From a bacterium 1xD42-87 (GTDB lineage Bacteria; Bacillota; Clostridia; Lachnospirales; Lachnospiraceae), in contig RAYM01000021.1 of NCBI GenBank assembly GCA_003611805.1, positions 1 to 55,205 on the forward strand: a stretch of DNA of 55,205 nucleotides. Reading direction: 5' to 3'. The notes beneath the pieces are model-generated. The model made no database searches and was not told the DNA's origin. It saw nothing but the letters and a program-made list of their open reading frames with translations. Of the stretch, positions 35,963 through 44,928 are shown one piece after another (the stretch's first letter is position 1; every line of letters begins with the position of its first letter). Both the position numbers and the translations under genes were made by a program.

Positions 35963-36931
35963 ATGCTGAAATCTATTAAACCGAAAAAATGGGTAGTAGC
36001 TGCATATCTTGCCGTGCCCGTGGCGCTGTATGTGTTCACGGTATTTGCACCGCTTGTGGCAGCTCTTTTTTACAGTTTCTTTGAATGGAAGGGCGGACCG
36101 GTTAAAACCTTTAATGGTTTTGCCAATTACGCGCAGCTGTTTAGCGACGAAGTTTTCTGGAGTTCTTTCTGGCACAATATTTTTCTGGTGATCGTTTGTA
36201 TCATCGGACAGATCGGTCTGGCATTTATCGTTGTGCTGTTAATCAACTCCAAGGTAACCAAGCTGCAGGGTATCCACAGGACATTTGGATTTTTCCCGAG
36301 CACGATCTCGGCAGTCTGCATCGGCTTTATCTGGCAGATGATCTACGATTCCAAGAGAGGTCTGCTGAACTACTTTTTAGAGAAGATTGGCAGGGAGGAT
36401 CTGCAGAAGGTATGGCTCAATGAGCCGAAGCTGGTAATGCTTCTGGTGTCCATCCCTCTGATCTGGCAGTTTATCGGTTACTATATGGTGATCCTGCTGT
36501 CTGCGGTTTCCTCGATCAGTACGGAGGTTCTGGAATCTGCGGAGATTGACGGCGCGACAGGAATTCAGCGCGCGCGTTACATAGTTTTACCTTTGATTAA
36601 GAATACGCTGCTTGTATGTATCACCCTCTGCGTAGCGGGTAACATGAAAGCATTCGATAATATTTACGTCATGACCTCAGGCGGACCGGGTTATTCCTCC
36701 ATGGTTATGGCGATGTACGGATATAAGGTTTCCTTCGAACAGTCCAACTTAGGCTACGGTTCCTGTATTTCCGTGGGTATCTTCGTTCTGGCGCTGGCCG
36801 TGATCGGCGGTTCCCAGCTTCTGATGAATTACTTTATGACGGACAGCTACGACCGTCAGGAGGCAAAGCATCTGAAACAGATTGAGAAGGAAAGAAAACA
36901 GGCAATCAAAGCCCGCAAGGCCAACATGTAA
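35963..36931 (+). CDS. Sugar ABC transporter permease (MalF-like)
   Basis: A 322-residue protein with six membrane helices and the permease EAA motif SAEIDGATGIQRARYIVLPLI, which docks to the ATPase. The N-terminus MLKSIKPKKWVVAAYLAVPVALYVF is typical. The ATG at 35963 follows a GGGGG-containing site; a longer reading from 35873 lies over palindromic intergenic DNA and is not supported. It is one half of the membrane channel for the sugar bound by the lipoprotein upstream. Confidence 0.94.
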   Translation: MLKSIKPKKWVVAAYLAVPVALYVFTVFAPLVAALFYSFFEWKGGPVKTFNGFANYAQLFSDEVFWSSFWHNIFLVIVCIIGQIGLAFIVVLLINSKVTKLQGIHRTFGFFPSTISAVCIGFIWQMIYDSKRGLLNYFLEKIGREDLQKVWLNEPKLVMLLVSIPLIWQFIGYYMVILLSAVSSISTEVLESAEIDGATGIQRARYIVLPLIKNTLLVCITLCVAGNMKAFDNIYVMTSGGPGYSSMVMAMYGYKVSFEQSNLGYGSCISVGIFVLALAVIGGSQLLMNYFMTDSYDRQEAKHLKQIEKERKQAIKARKANM

Positions 36932-36946
36932 AGGAGGGGATCTGCT

Positions 36947-37831
36947 ATGGCTAAAGATATGAAAATGACAAAAGTGGAAGATAATTCGGCAGGCACCCGA
37001 GCAAAGCGAGGCGTGCTTACGGTAGTGATTAACTTTTTCCTGTGGTTCTTCTCGCTGACCTGTATTTTCCCGCTTTTCTGGATGCTCTATTCCTCCCTGA
37101 AAGAGAAGAGAGTGTTCAACAGGGATATCATGAGTCTGCCGAAGGAGCCGACGCTGGCGAACTATACGAAAATTCTGTCCAACAAGGACTACCGTCTGAT
37201 GCAGTCGGTGGGTAACAGCGCGAGGACGACGATTTTGTCGGTTCTGTTGATTGTGATTATCGCATTTATTGTGGGTTATATTCTTTCGAGAATTGACTTT
37301 GCGCTAAATAAGCCTCTGTATGTGATGTTCCTGATGGGAATGCTGATTCCGATCCACTCGTTGATGGTTCCCATTTACATCATCTTTTCCAAGATGGGGC
37401 TGTCCAACCATTGGTACACGCTGCTGCTGCCGTACGTCTCGTTCGCACTGCCCATGTCGATTTTTCTTGTGCAGGGCTATGTGAAAGGCATTCCGACGGA
37501 GCTTGAGGAGGCTGCTGCGATTGACGGTTCCACCTTTTCCAAGACGATGTTCGGCATCATCCTTCCGGTGTGCAAGCCGATTCTGGTGACGGTTGCGATA
37601 ATCAACGTGTTCAGCTGTTGGAATGAGTTCTCATTTGCGTTGATTCTGATTAAGGACAGGGCGCTGTACACGGTGCCGCTGGGACTGAAACAGTTTACGG
37701 GTCAGTTCACATCGGATTATCCGAAGATCATGGCGGCGATGCTGATCACCATGGCTCCTATCGTGATTTTCTACTTCGCATTCAGCAAGCAGATCATCAA
37801 AGGTATGGTTGTCGGAGCGGTGAAGGGCTAA
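36947..37831 (+). CDS. Sugar ABC transporter permease (MalG-like)
   Basis: A 294-residue protein with six membrane helices, FPLFWMLYSSLKE near the first periplasmic loop and the EAA motif EEAAAIDGSTFSKTMFGIILPV. It forms the heterodimeric channel with the preceding permease, 15 bases upstream. The operon ends at the terminator at 37873 without an ATPase gene; the MsmK-type ATPase encoded at 41336 is the probable energiser. Confidence 0.94.
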   Translation: MAKDMKMTKVEDNSAGTRAKRGVLTVVINFFLWFFSLTCIFPLFWMLYSSLKEKRVFNRDIMSLPKEPTLANYTKILSNKDYRLMQSVGNSARTTILSVLLIVIIAFIVGYILSRIDFALNKPLYVMFLMGMLIPIHSLMVPIYIIFSKMGLSNHWYTLLLPYVSFALPMSIFLVQGYVKGIPTELEEAAAIDGSTFSKTMFGIILPVCKPILVTVAIINVFSCWNEFSFALILIKDRALYTVPLGLKQFTGQFTSDYPKIMAAMLITMAPIVIFYFAFSKQIIKGMVVGAVKG

Positions 37832-37872
37832 TTGATTTCATGGAGTTGAATTTCATTATATGGGGAGTTGCA

Positions 37873-37906
37873 GACCGGGGATGAGAAATTGTCCCCGGTC
37901 ATTTTG
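37873..37906 (+). terminator. Intrinsic terminator of the sugar transporter operon
   Basis: GACCGGGGA (37873-37881) pairs with TCCCCGGTC (37892-37900), followed by ATTTTG. Confidence 0.75.
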
Positions 37907-37911
37907 CGCTA

Positions 37912-37940
37912 TTGACATATACCCCATGGGGGTATATAAT
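37912..37940 (+). promoter_or_regulatory. Copper-responsive promoter with CsoR operator in the spacer
   Basis: Consensus TTGACA (37912-37917), 17-base spacer, consensus TATAAT (37935-37940). The spacer is filled by the palindrome ATACCCC-ATG-GGGGTAT (37919-37935), the typical CsoR-type operator, so the repressor would lie between the two promoter boxes. Confidence 0.88.
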
Positions 37941-38027
37941 GCCTATATCAAATCATTGTGCTGAAAGCAAAAAAGTGTCCAATTTGCACGGGATCATTAC
38001 ATAAACTTATGAAAATGGAGAAAATAA

Positions 38028-38351
38028 ATGGGTGAAGAAAAAACAGCAGTGGGCGACGTGTGCGCTTGTTGCCGCCACAAGAGCACGCCGCGGGAGGCGG
38101 GAGAACAGAAAAATTTACAGAACCGCATCAATCGGATTATCGGTCAGTTAAAAGGGATTCAGGGAATGATTGAGGACAACCGCTACTGCGGTGATGTTCT
38201 TGTACAGATCGGCGCGGTGGAGAGCGCGCTCCAGAGTCTTGGTTATGTGATTCTGGAGGAGCACATGATGACATGTGTGGCGGAGGGTGTACAGCAGGGC
38301 GACACGCAGATGCTTGCGGAAGCTGTGGAGCTGATGAAAAAAATAAAATAG
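38028..38351 (+). CDS. csoR: CsoR family copper-sensing repressor
   Basis: A 107-residue helical protein with the CsoR/RcnR fold ([22 protein letters not shown]) and the Cu(I) ligand set C54 (NRYCGDVL), H79 and C83 (EEHMMTC). Apo-CsoR binds the promoter palindrome upstream and releases it on binding Cu(I). The N-terminal extension has a CACC motif (residues 12-15) that is not part of the core site and may add metal binding. It is followed 34 bases later by copA, forming a self-regulated copper operon. Confidence 0.92.
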   Translation: MGEEKTAVGDVCACCRHKSTPREAGEQKNLQNRINRIIGQLKGIQGMIEDNRYCGDVLVQIGAVESALQSLGYVILEEHMMTCVAEGVQQGDTQMLAEAVELMKKIK

Positions 38352-38385
38352 CAGATTGGGAATAAATGATAATTGGGAGTCAAGT

Positions 38386-41058
38386 ATGAAAACAGAAAAA
38401 TTCAACGTGACGGGCATGACATGTGCTGCCTGCAGCGCGCATGTGGAGAAAGCGGTGCGCGGCGTCGAAGGCGTCGGGACGGTCAGCGTAAATTTACTTA
38501 TGAATAGTATGGTGGCGTCGTTTCAGGAACCTGCTACGGCGGAAGCGATCTGCCGGGCGGTGGAGAAAGCCGGGTATGGCGCAGTTGCTGCGGGCGGGAG
38601 CGGTGGAGCCGGAAATTGCGGTGGCGGGAGCTGCAGCCTAAATGGGAAGAACGGTGGGAGCACAGCCGCCGGAGGGGATGCTTTTGCGGACCACGAGACA
38701 CCGAAGCTGCGCCGCAGACTGATCGCTTCCCTTTGCCTCCTGATCCCTCTTATGTATGTGTCCATGGGGCATCTCATGTGGGGGTGGCCGGTGCCAGAAG
38801 GGTTGGCGGGAAATGCGTGGGCGATTGCACTGTATCAGCTTCTTCTGACGGGACTTGTGATGGTCATTAACCAGAAATTTTTCGTGAGCGGCTTTGCCGG
38901 GCTGATGCGCCGAGTGCCGAACATGGATACGCTGGTGGCGCTCGGCAGCGCGGCGGCTTTTGTGTACAGTGCGGCGGTCATGTTCCGCATGGGCGGCGCG
39001 TACGGGGCAGGTGATATGGAAATGGCTGCGCATTGCCTGCACGACATGTATTTTGAATCGGCGGCAATGATTCTTACTTTAATTACCGTAGGCAAGATGC
39101 TGGAAGCATACAGCAAGGGAAAGACGACGAATGCAGTCAAAAGCCTGATGGATCTGGCACCGAAAACCGCCCATGTGATCCGTGACGGTGTGGAAGTGAC
39201 GATAGATGCGGACGAGGTTGCGGCGGGAGATACCTTTATCGTAAAGCCGGGTGAGAGCATTCCTGTGGACGGCGAAGTAATCGGCGGGGAGAGCGCGGTG
39301 GATGAAGCGGCGCTCACAGGTGAAAGCCTTCCTGTAGACAAAGGGGTCGGGGACAGGGTCAGCGCGGCGACACTGAACCAGAACGGCGCGCTGACCTGCG
39401 TGGCGACGCGGGTGGGTGGTGACACGACCTTGCGTCAGATCATAGATATGGTGGAAAATGCGGTGGCGACGAAGGCGCCGATCGCACAGGTCGCGGACCG
39501 GGTGTCCGGCGTTTTTGTGCCGGTAGTGATTACGCTTGCACTCATCACGGGAGCGGTCTGGCTGCTTGCGGGGGCGGGTGTCGGGAAGGCGCTGTCCTAC
39601 GCGATCAGCGTGCTTGTGATCAGCTGCCCCTGTTCGCTGGGGCTGGCGACGCCTGTGGCGATCATGGTAGGAAATGGCAGAGGCGCGAGGCAGGGTATTC
39701 TTTTTAAAAACGCGACGGCGTTGGAACAGACTGGCAGGACAAATTTTGTGGTGTTAGATAAGACGGGAACCGTGACGGAGGGGAAACCGCGCGTGACAGA
39801 TATCTGTCCGGCGGAGGGCGTTTCCGCAGAAGAACTTTTGCGGTCGGCGGCGTCTCTGGAAAAGAACAGCGAGCATCCTCTTGCGCGGGCGATCTGTGAA
39901 CACGCCGCAGAAGAAGGAATTGCGGCGGACGATATCACGGACTTTAAAGCGCTTCCCGGATGGGGTGTGGAAGGTGTACTGCAGCAGCACGGTCCCGGCG
40001 GTGTGGCAAGCGGAGAATCAGGGGGTCTGGCTTTTGGCGGAAAGGCAGCTCTGCTTGAGGAGCGAGGTCTTCTCACGGAAGAATTTAGGCGGCTGGGAGA
40101 AAGCATGGCGGAAGAGGGAAAAACACCGCTCTATTTCGCGGCGGGCGGCGCGCTTCTTGGTATGATTGCCGTGGCGGATGTGGTGAAGCCGGACAGCGCA
40201 CAGGCAGTGGAAGAATTGAAAAATATGGGCATCCATGTCATTATGCTCACGGGGGATAACCGACGCACGGCGGAGACTGTCCGCGCGCAGGTAGGAATTG
40301 ACGCTGTGGTTGCCGATGTTCTTCCGGGCGATAAGGAAGCGGTAATCAAACGGCTCTCCGAGCACGGGAAGGTGGCAATGGTCGGGGACGGCATCAATGA
40401 CGCACCCGCATTGACGAGGGCGGACGTAGGTATAGCGATAGGTGCGGGCGCTGACGTGGCGCTGGACGCAGCGGATATTGTATTGGTGAAGTCAAAGCTG
40501 ACTGATGTGTCGGCAGCGGTGCGCCTTTCCAGACAGGTGCTGAAAAATATTCATGAAAATCTGTTCTGGGCGTTTTTCTACAACTGCATCGGCATTCCTG
40601 TTGCTGCCGGCGTGCTCGTACCGTTTACCGGGCTTTCGCTAAATCCCATGTTTGCGGCTGCGGCGATGAGTCTGTCCAGCTTCTGCGTGGTCACGAACGC
40701 CCTGCGGCTGAATCTGTTTTCAGTTCGCAGTACGGCGAAAGACAGAAGGGCGCATATGGTTCCTATGCCGGATCTGACAGACGGCTTTACGGGGATAGAG
40801 AATAAGGAAACGAATAAGGGAAAAGGAAAGGAGAACAAGGGTATGGTTAAGGTATTGGATGTAGAGGGAATGATGTGCGCGAAATGCCAGGCACATGTGC
40901 AGAAGGCTTTGGAGGGCGTTGCAGGGGTGACGGCGGTGGAGGTCAGTCTGGATAACAATACGGCGAGCGTGACAATGGAAAATGAGATCGCAGACGAAAC
41001 GCTTGCTGGCGCCGTGACGGAGGCGGGATATGAGGTAAAAGGGTGCAGGACCGCGTAA
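38386..41058 (+). CDS. copA: Copper-exporting P1B-type ATPase with N- and C-terminal metal-binding domains
   Basis: An 890-residue protein. N-terminal HMA domain with MTCAACS (C13, C16); Gly/Ser-rich linker; eight membrane helices with the CPC transport motif (C414-P-C416); actuator TGES; phosphorylation site DKTGT (D458); SEHPLARAI; and [10 protein letters not shown]. Unusually, after the last helix a hydrophilic Lys-rich linker joins a second complete HMA domain (M820-890) with MMCAKC. It exports Cu(I) from the cytosol. The ATG at 38386 has GGGAG upstream; an in-frame TTG at 38356 is less likely. See the separate entry for an internal start. Confidence 0.95.
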   Translation: MKTEKFNVTGMTCAACSAHVEKAVRGVEGVGTVSVNLLMNSMVASFQEPATAEAICRAVEKAGYGAVAAGGSGGAGNCGGGSCSLNGKNGGSTAAGGDAFADHETPKLRRRLIASLCLLIPLMYVSMGHLMWGWPVPEGLAGNAWAIALYQLLLTGLVMVINQKFFVSGFAGLMRRVPNMDTLVALGSAAAFVYSAAVMFRMGGAYGAGDMEMAAHCLHDMYFESAAMILTLITVGKMLEAYSKGKTTNAVKSLMDLAPKTAHVIRDGVEVTIDADEVAAGDTFIVKPGESIPVDGEVIGGESAVDEAALTGESLPVDKGVGDRVSAATLNQNGALTCVATRVGGDTTLRQIIDMVENAVATKAPIAQVADRVSGVFVPVVITLALITGAVWLLAGAGVGKALSYAISVLVISCPCSLGLATPVAIMVGNGRGARQGILFKNATALEQTGRTNFVVLDKTGTVTEGKPRVTDICPAEGVSAEELLRSAASLEKNSEHPLARAICEHAAEEGIAADDITDFKALPGWGVEGVLQQHGPGGVASGESGGLAFGGKAALLEERGLLTEEFRRLGESMAEEGKTPLYFAAGGALLGMIAVADVVKPDSAQAVEELKNMGIHVIMLTGDNRRTAETVRAQVGIDAVVADVLPGDKEAVIKRLSEHGKVAMVGDGINDAPALTRADVGIAIGAGADVALDAADIVLVKSKLTDVSAAVRLSRQVLKNIHENLFWAFFYNCIGIPVAAGVLVPFTGLSLNPMFAAAAMSLSSFCVVTNALRLNLFSVRSTAKDRRAHMVPMPDLTDGFTGIENKETNKGKGKENKGMVKVLDVEGMMCAKCQAHVQKALEGVAGVTAVEVSLDNNTASVTMENEIADETLAGAVTEAGYEVKGCRTA
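40843..41058 (+). CDS. Possible internal CopZ-like copper chaperone, in frame within copA
   Basis: Within copA, the linker DNA reads as a strong ribosome site AAAGGAG (40827-40833) followed 9 bases later by ATG (40843). The product would be a 71-residue HMA domain, [19 protein letters not shown] onward, the size of stand-alone CopZ. Either copZ became fused in frame to copA while keeping its own signals, or both a long CopA and a short chaperone are made from one gene. Direct evidence is only the site and the domain; use is inferred. Confidence 0.5.
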   Translation: MVKVLDVEGMMCAKCQAHVQKALEGVAGVTAVEVSLDNNTASVTMENEIADETLAGAVTEAGYEVKGCRTA

Positions 41059-41274
41059 AATAGCGGGTGGAAGAGTCGGGCAATAATAGTTTTGTCTGTC
41101 TGTTTAGGCAAAATGCACAGGAAAGCGGTATATTCTTAGTCAAATTGCCGTGTGTCTTAAAAAAATTTTAATAATATAAGCAAAATCTACAATCGGGAAC
41201 GAAATCTTTGTGGAATAGTGGTATAGTAAAGGGGACAAAAGTCCGTTATACTAATCTACAGAATTAATCGTCCG

Positions 41275-41287
41275 GGAAACGATTTCC
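41275..41287. promoter_or_regulatory. Candidate operator upstream of the MsmK-type ATPase gene
   Basis: GGAAACGATTTCC is a perfect 5-bp inverted repeat around CGA, resembling LacI/CcpA-family sites. It follows a TATACT hexamer (41247-41252) that may be the -10 box; no convincing -35 was found. The 278-base gap before the gene is otherwise AT-rich, with a small GGAC-AAAA-GTCC hairpin near 41233-41244. Confidence 0.4.
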
Positions 41288-41335
41288 GCGGGCGGAAAAG
41301 AAACTAAAAAAATACAAATAATTTAGGAGGCAATC

Positions 41336-42445
41336 ATGGCAAGTTTATCTTTAAAGAATGTCTGCAAGGTATACCCTAACGGTTTCGAGGCAGTAAAAGA
41401 TTTCAATCTTGAAATCGCGGATCAGGAGTTCATCATTTTCGTAGGTCCTTCGGGCTGTGGTAAGTCTACCACTCTTCGTATGATCGCTGGTCTGGAAGAT
41501 ATTTCTTCCGGTGAGCTGAAGATCGGTGACAGAGTAGTGAACGACGTAGAGCCTAAGGACAGAGATATCGCAATGGTATTCCAGAACTACGCTCTGTATC
41601 CGCATATGTCCGTGTATGATAACATGGCGTTTGGTCTTAAGCTGAGAAAAGTTCCGAAGGATGAGATCGATAAGATGGTTAAAGAAGCAGCGAAGATCCT
41701 TGATCTGACAGCTCTCCTTGATCGTAAGCCGAAGGCTCTTTCCGGTGGTCAGAGACAGCGTGTGGCTATGGGCCGTGCTATCGTTCGTAACCCTAAGGTA
41801 TTCCTGATGGATGAGCCGCTGTCCAACTTGGATGCAAAACTTCGTGTTCAGATGCGTGTTGAGATTTCCAAGCTGCACCAGAGACTTGGCACTACTATTA
41901 TCTATGTAACACATGACCAGACAGAGGCTATGACCCTTGGTACCAGAATCGTTGTTATGAAAGACGGCGTGGTACAGCAGGTTGATACTCCTCAGAACTT
42001 ATATCAGAAGCCTCAGAATCTGTTCGTAGCAGGATTCATGGGTTCCCCGCAGATGAACTTCCTTGATGCGGTTGTTGAGAAAGACGGTGATACCGCTAAC
42101 CTTAAGGTTGCAGGTCAGACCATTCCGTTACCGCCCGCTAAGTCCAAGAAGCTGATTGACGGCGGTTATGTAGGCAAGACCGTTACATTTGGTATCCGTC
42201 CTGAGGACGTATATGATTCCGAGATGTTCATTGAGACCGCTAAGTGCGTATTTGAGTCTACCATTAAGGTTTACGAACTGCTTGGTGCAGAAGTTTACTT
42301 ATACTTTGATCTCGCTGAGTTCCCGATTACCGCAAGAGTAGATTCCCGTACGACAGCAAGACCCGGTGACACAGTTAAGTTTGCTTTTGATGTTGAGAAG
42401 ATTCACGTATTCGACAAAGAGACAGAGCAGACCATCACCAACTAA
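41336..42445 (+). CDS. Sugar ABC transporter ATP-binding protein (MsmK/UgpC type)
   Basis: A 369-residue ATPase: Walker [12 protein letters not shown]-loop [16 protein letters not shown], signature [14 protein letters not shown], Walker [15 protein letters not shown]-loop [10 protein letters not shown], then the C-terminal OB-type regulatory domain of MalK/UgpC (FGIRPEDV). Such ATPases often serve several carbohydrate importers in Firmicutes. The importer at 34198-37831 lacks an ATPase and is 3.5 kb away. Codon choice resembles that of the binding-protein gene, suggesting high expression. It starts after TTAGGAGG. Confidence 0.93.
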   Translation: MASLSLKNVCKVYPNGFEAVKDFNLEIADQEFIIFVGPSGCGKSTTLRMIAGLEDISSGELKIGDRVVNDVEPKDRDIAMVFQNYALYPHMSVYDNMAFGLKLRKVPKDEIDKMVKEAAKILDLTALLDRKPKALSGGQRQRVAMGRAIVRNPKVFLMDEPLSNLDAKLRVQMRVEISKLHQRLGTTIIYVTHDQTEAMTLGTRIVVMKDGVVQQVDTPQNLYQKPQNLFVAGFMGSPQMNFLDAVVEKDGDTANLKVAGQTIPLPPAKSKKLIDGGYVGKTVTFGIRPEDVYDSEMFIETAKCVFESTIKVYELLGAEVYLYFDLAEFPITARVDSRTTARPGDTVKFAFDVEKIHVFDKETEQTITN

Positions 42446-42458
42446 TAAAAGTAACTGC

Positions 42459-42490
42459 AGGGGAGGGAGGCGTAAGCATCCCTCCCCTTT
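42459..42490 (+). terminator. Intrinsic terminator after the MsmK-type gene
   Basis: AGGGGAGGGA (42459-42468) pairs with TCCCTCCCCT (42479-42488), followed by TT. Confidence 0.75.
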
Positions 42491-42507
42491 CGCGTATGGA
42501 GGAATAT

Positions 42508-43596
42508 ATGATTTCAAGTCAGATTATTAAGGCGAGTATAGAGGAACTTTCGGCGATTTCCAAGGTTTTCCTTGCGGTTTGGGATCCGGAGGGAAAGGAG
42601 ATTGCAGCGACCTTTGAGACAGACGATATTTCCCCGTCGCTGATTTCGGGCTTTGTGGATTCTCCTGCCGACAGTCAGGTGATTGGGGTGCACCATCTTC
42701 TTAAGGTTCTGGATGAAGAGGAGGTGCTTTTTGTCCTGGACGCAAAAGGCGGCAGCGAAGATACTTACATGATTGGAAGGATAGCAGTCAGCCAGCTTCA
42801 GCACCTGATTGTTGCCTACAAGGAGCGGTACGACCGAAATAACTTTTTCCAGAATCTTCTGCTGGATAATATGCTTCTGGTGGACATTTATAACAGGGCA
42901 AAGAAGCTGCATATTGAGGCGGCGGTTCCACGCGCGGTGTTCCTGATTGAGACAGATAAAGAGAAGGACAGCACGGCGATGGAGCTTCTGAACGGTATGT
43001 TTACGTCGCAGATCGGTGATTATATTACGGCGGTTGATGAAAGCAATGTGATCCTGATTAAGGCACTTAACCCTGAGGATGGTTATGAAAGGCTGGGGCA
43101 GATTGCCGATACGATTGCGGATATGATGAACATGGAGGCGATGCTTAATGTGCGCGTTGCATATGGCACAATTGTCGGGGAACTTAAGGAAGTGTCGAAG
43201 TCTTACAAAGAAGCGAAAATGGCTCTCGATGTGGGTAAGATTTTCTATGCCGAGAAAAAGGTGACAGCTTACAATACGCTGGGAATCGGCCGTTTAATTT
43301 ATCAGCTTCCGATCAATCTTTGCAGGCTCTTTATCGACGAGATTTTCGGATCGAATGTGCCGGCTGAACTGGATGATGAAACTCTGACGACGATAAACAA
43401 ATTTTTTGAGAACAACCTTAATGTGTCCGAGACGTCAAGGCAGCTTTTTGTACACCGCAATACGCTGGTGTACAGGATTGAGAAGCTGCAGAAAAGCACG
43501 GGACTGGACATCCGTGTCTTTGACGATGCGCTGACATTCAAGATTGCGCTGATGGTGGTAAATTATATGCGCTATCTGGATTCGTTGGATTTCTGA
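42508..43596 (+). CDS. CdaR/PucR-like transcriptional regulator, paralogue 2
   Basis: A 362-residue protein with the same layout as the regulator at 23795: N-terminal sensing region starting MISSQIIKASIEELSAISKV with SPADSQVIG, a middle NLLLDNMLLVDIYNRAKKLHI block, a CdaR-like central domain and the C-terminal helix-turn-helix (LNVSETSRQLFVHRNTLVYRI). The ATG at 42508 is chosen over 42496 because GGAGG lies 5 bases upstream and the paralogue starts alike. It follows the sugar ATPase after a terminator, so sugar-related control is a reasonable guess only. Confidence 0.8.
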   Translation: MISSQIIKASIEELSAISKVFLAVWDPEGKEIAATFETDDISPSLISGFVDSPADSQVIGVHHLLKVLDEEEVLFVLDAKGGSEDTYMIGRIAVSQLQHLIVAYKERYDRNNFFQNLLLDNMLLVDIYNRAKKLHIEAAVPRAVFLIETDKEKDSTAMELLNGMFTSQIGDYITAVDESNVILIKALNPEDGYERLGQIADTIADMMNMEAMLNVRVAYGTIVGELKEVSKSYKEAKMALDVGKIFYAEKKVTAYNTLGIGRLIYQLPINLCRLFIDEIFGSNVPAELDDETLTTINKFFENNLNVSETSRQLFVHRNTLVYRIEKLQKSTGLDIRVFDDALTFKIALMVVNYMRYLDSLDF

Positions 43597-43621
43597 TGCA
43601 GATAAGTGTGAATATAAGACG

Positions 43622-43650
43622 AAGGAGCGGCTCGGACGGGCCGCTCCTTT
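43622..43650 (+). terminator. Intrinsic terminator after paralogue 2
   Basis: AAGGAGCGGC (43622-43631) pairs with GCCGCTCCTT (43640-43649), ending in TTT. Confidence 0.75.
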
Positions 43651-43784
43651 GGCGCATAAGCAGAGCTGGAAAACAGGTTCTATTTTACAAACGACATGCA
43701 TATATATGAACAGAGGAATATAAATTGTAATAGGTTCATCTTTGCGCCGTCTGGTCGCACGGGCGCTCCGGAACGGAGGTTATT

Positions 43785-44840
43785 ATGTATCAAAAGGAAA
43801 TCATATATTTGGGCTTGTACAAGGACGGGGACCGCCTGGGGAGCGCAGGCTTTCTCAAGGTGGAAAAAAGGGACAAGGACGCGAATCTTTCGCTGGTGGT
43901 AAAAAATGTGCCGCACTCCATAAACGGGAAGTATTCGGTACGGTATTACAGCGGCTCGGAATGGAAAGAGGCGGACGGCATTACAGTGCGGGAAGGCGGC
44001 GGACAGTGGGAAAAACAGGAGCCGGATTCTCTGGAGCGGGTACGTCTGCAGATTATGCTGCCCGGCGGCTATCTGGTAGAGGGCATCAGCAAGGAAGCTG
44101 CAAGACAGGCGGCTGCCGTGAAAGAGGAAGAGAAGGCAGAACAGCTGCCGGATGCGGAGCCAGTCAGGGAGCAGGAACGGGCAGAGCTCATGGGAGAGCA
44201 GTCTGCCTTTGCGGAATCGGCTGCAGAATCGGCCGCGCCCCGGCAGGAGTCGGCTGCTATTGTGAAATTGGCGGCAGAGCCAACTGCGACAGAGCCAATT
44301 GTGCCGGAACGGTCTGCATCTGTGACGACCATAGTGCGTGCCCCGGAACAGCAGAACGCTGCGGAACCGTCTGTGCTTCAGCCGGAACCACCCAAAGTAG
44401 AGCGTATTGTCGTGCAGAAACAGGGCGGCAGGGTGAGAGGCGATGTCGCGGAGCAGACACAGAAACCCCTGATGGCGGATGCCCTTGTCATAGAAGGGCT
44501 GAAAGAGGATAAGTGGGAGCAGATACTTGACACCTACGACAACATTCATCCCTACGGTGACGAACGCGTCTATGTAAAGCTGGAGCCGAAGGATTTTATC
44601 ATTATGTCCGGAAAATACCAGCATCTGGTAAACAACAGCTTTTTGCTGCACGGATTTTATAATTACCGGCATGTAATTTTGGGGAAAGAAGGAGAGGTAT
44701 ATTATATGGGCGTTCCAGGCGTATTCTATGAGAGAGAGAAGATGGTGGCGCTAATGTTCGGTTTCGAGGCGTTCGAGTGTGAGAGCGGAGAGTCGAAAAC
44801 GGGTGAGTTTGGTTATTATCTTAGGAAAGTAGAGCTGTGA
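43785..44840 (+). CDS. Uncharacterised two-domain protein (DUF6128-like)
   Basis: A 351-residue cytosolic-looking protein. The N-terminal domain (1-105) is beta-rich: YQKEIIYLGLYKDGDRLGSAG, VVKNVPHSINGKY. A low-complexity linker (about 106-225) is rich in Ala, Glu, Pro and Val. The C-terminal domain (about 230-351) has DTYDNIHPYGDERVYVKLEP, YQHLVNNSFLLHGFYNYRHV, YYMGVPGVFYEREKMVALMFGF and ends GEFGYYLRKVEL. I recall this C-terminal signature from a domain of unknown function limited to Lachnospiraceae. A GGAGG site precedes the ATG. The role is unknown; it is a single-gene unit bounded by terminators. Confidence 0.75.
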   Translation: MYQKEIIYLGLYKDGDRLGSAGFLKVEKRDKDANLSLVVKNVPHSINGKYSVRYYSGSEWKEADGITVREGGGQWEKQEPDSLERVRLQIMLPGGYLVEGISKEAARQAAAVKEEEKAEQLPDAEPVREQERAELMGEQSAFAESAAESAAPRQESAAIVKLAAEPTATEPIVPERSASVTTIVRAPEQQNAAEPSVLQPEPPKVERIVVQKQGGRVRGDVAEQTQKPLMADALVIEGLKEDKWEQILDTYDNIHPYGDERVYVKLEPKDFIIMSGKYQHLVNNSFLLHGFYNYRHVILGKEGEVYYMGVPGVFYEREKMVALMFGFEAFECESGESKTGEFGYYLRKVEL

Positions 44841-44862
44841 ACATGATTTCGGCGGCGTACAG

Positions 44863-44885
44863 GGTGCCTGCCGGCGCCGTTTTTC
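44863..44885 (+). terminator. Intrinsic terminator after the unknown protein
   Basis: GGTGCC (44863-44868) pairs with GGCGCC (44873-44878) around a TGCC loop, followed by GTTTTT. Confidence 0.6.
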
Positions 44886-44928
44886 TCTGTGGCAGCGAAA
44901 CGGAGTAAAAGGAAGTGCACACGGCATA

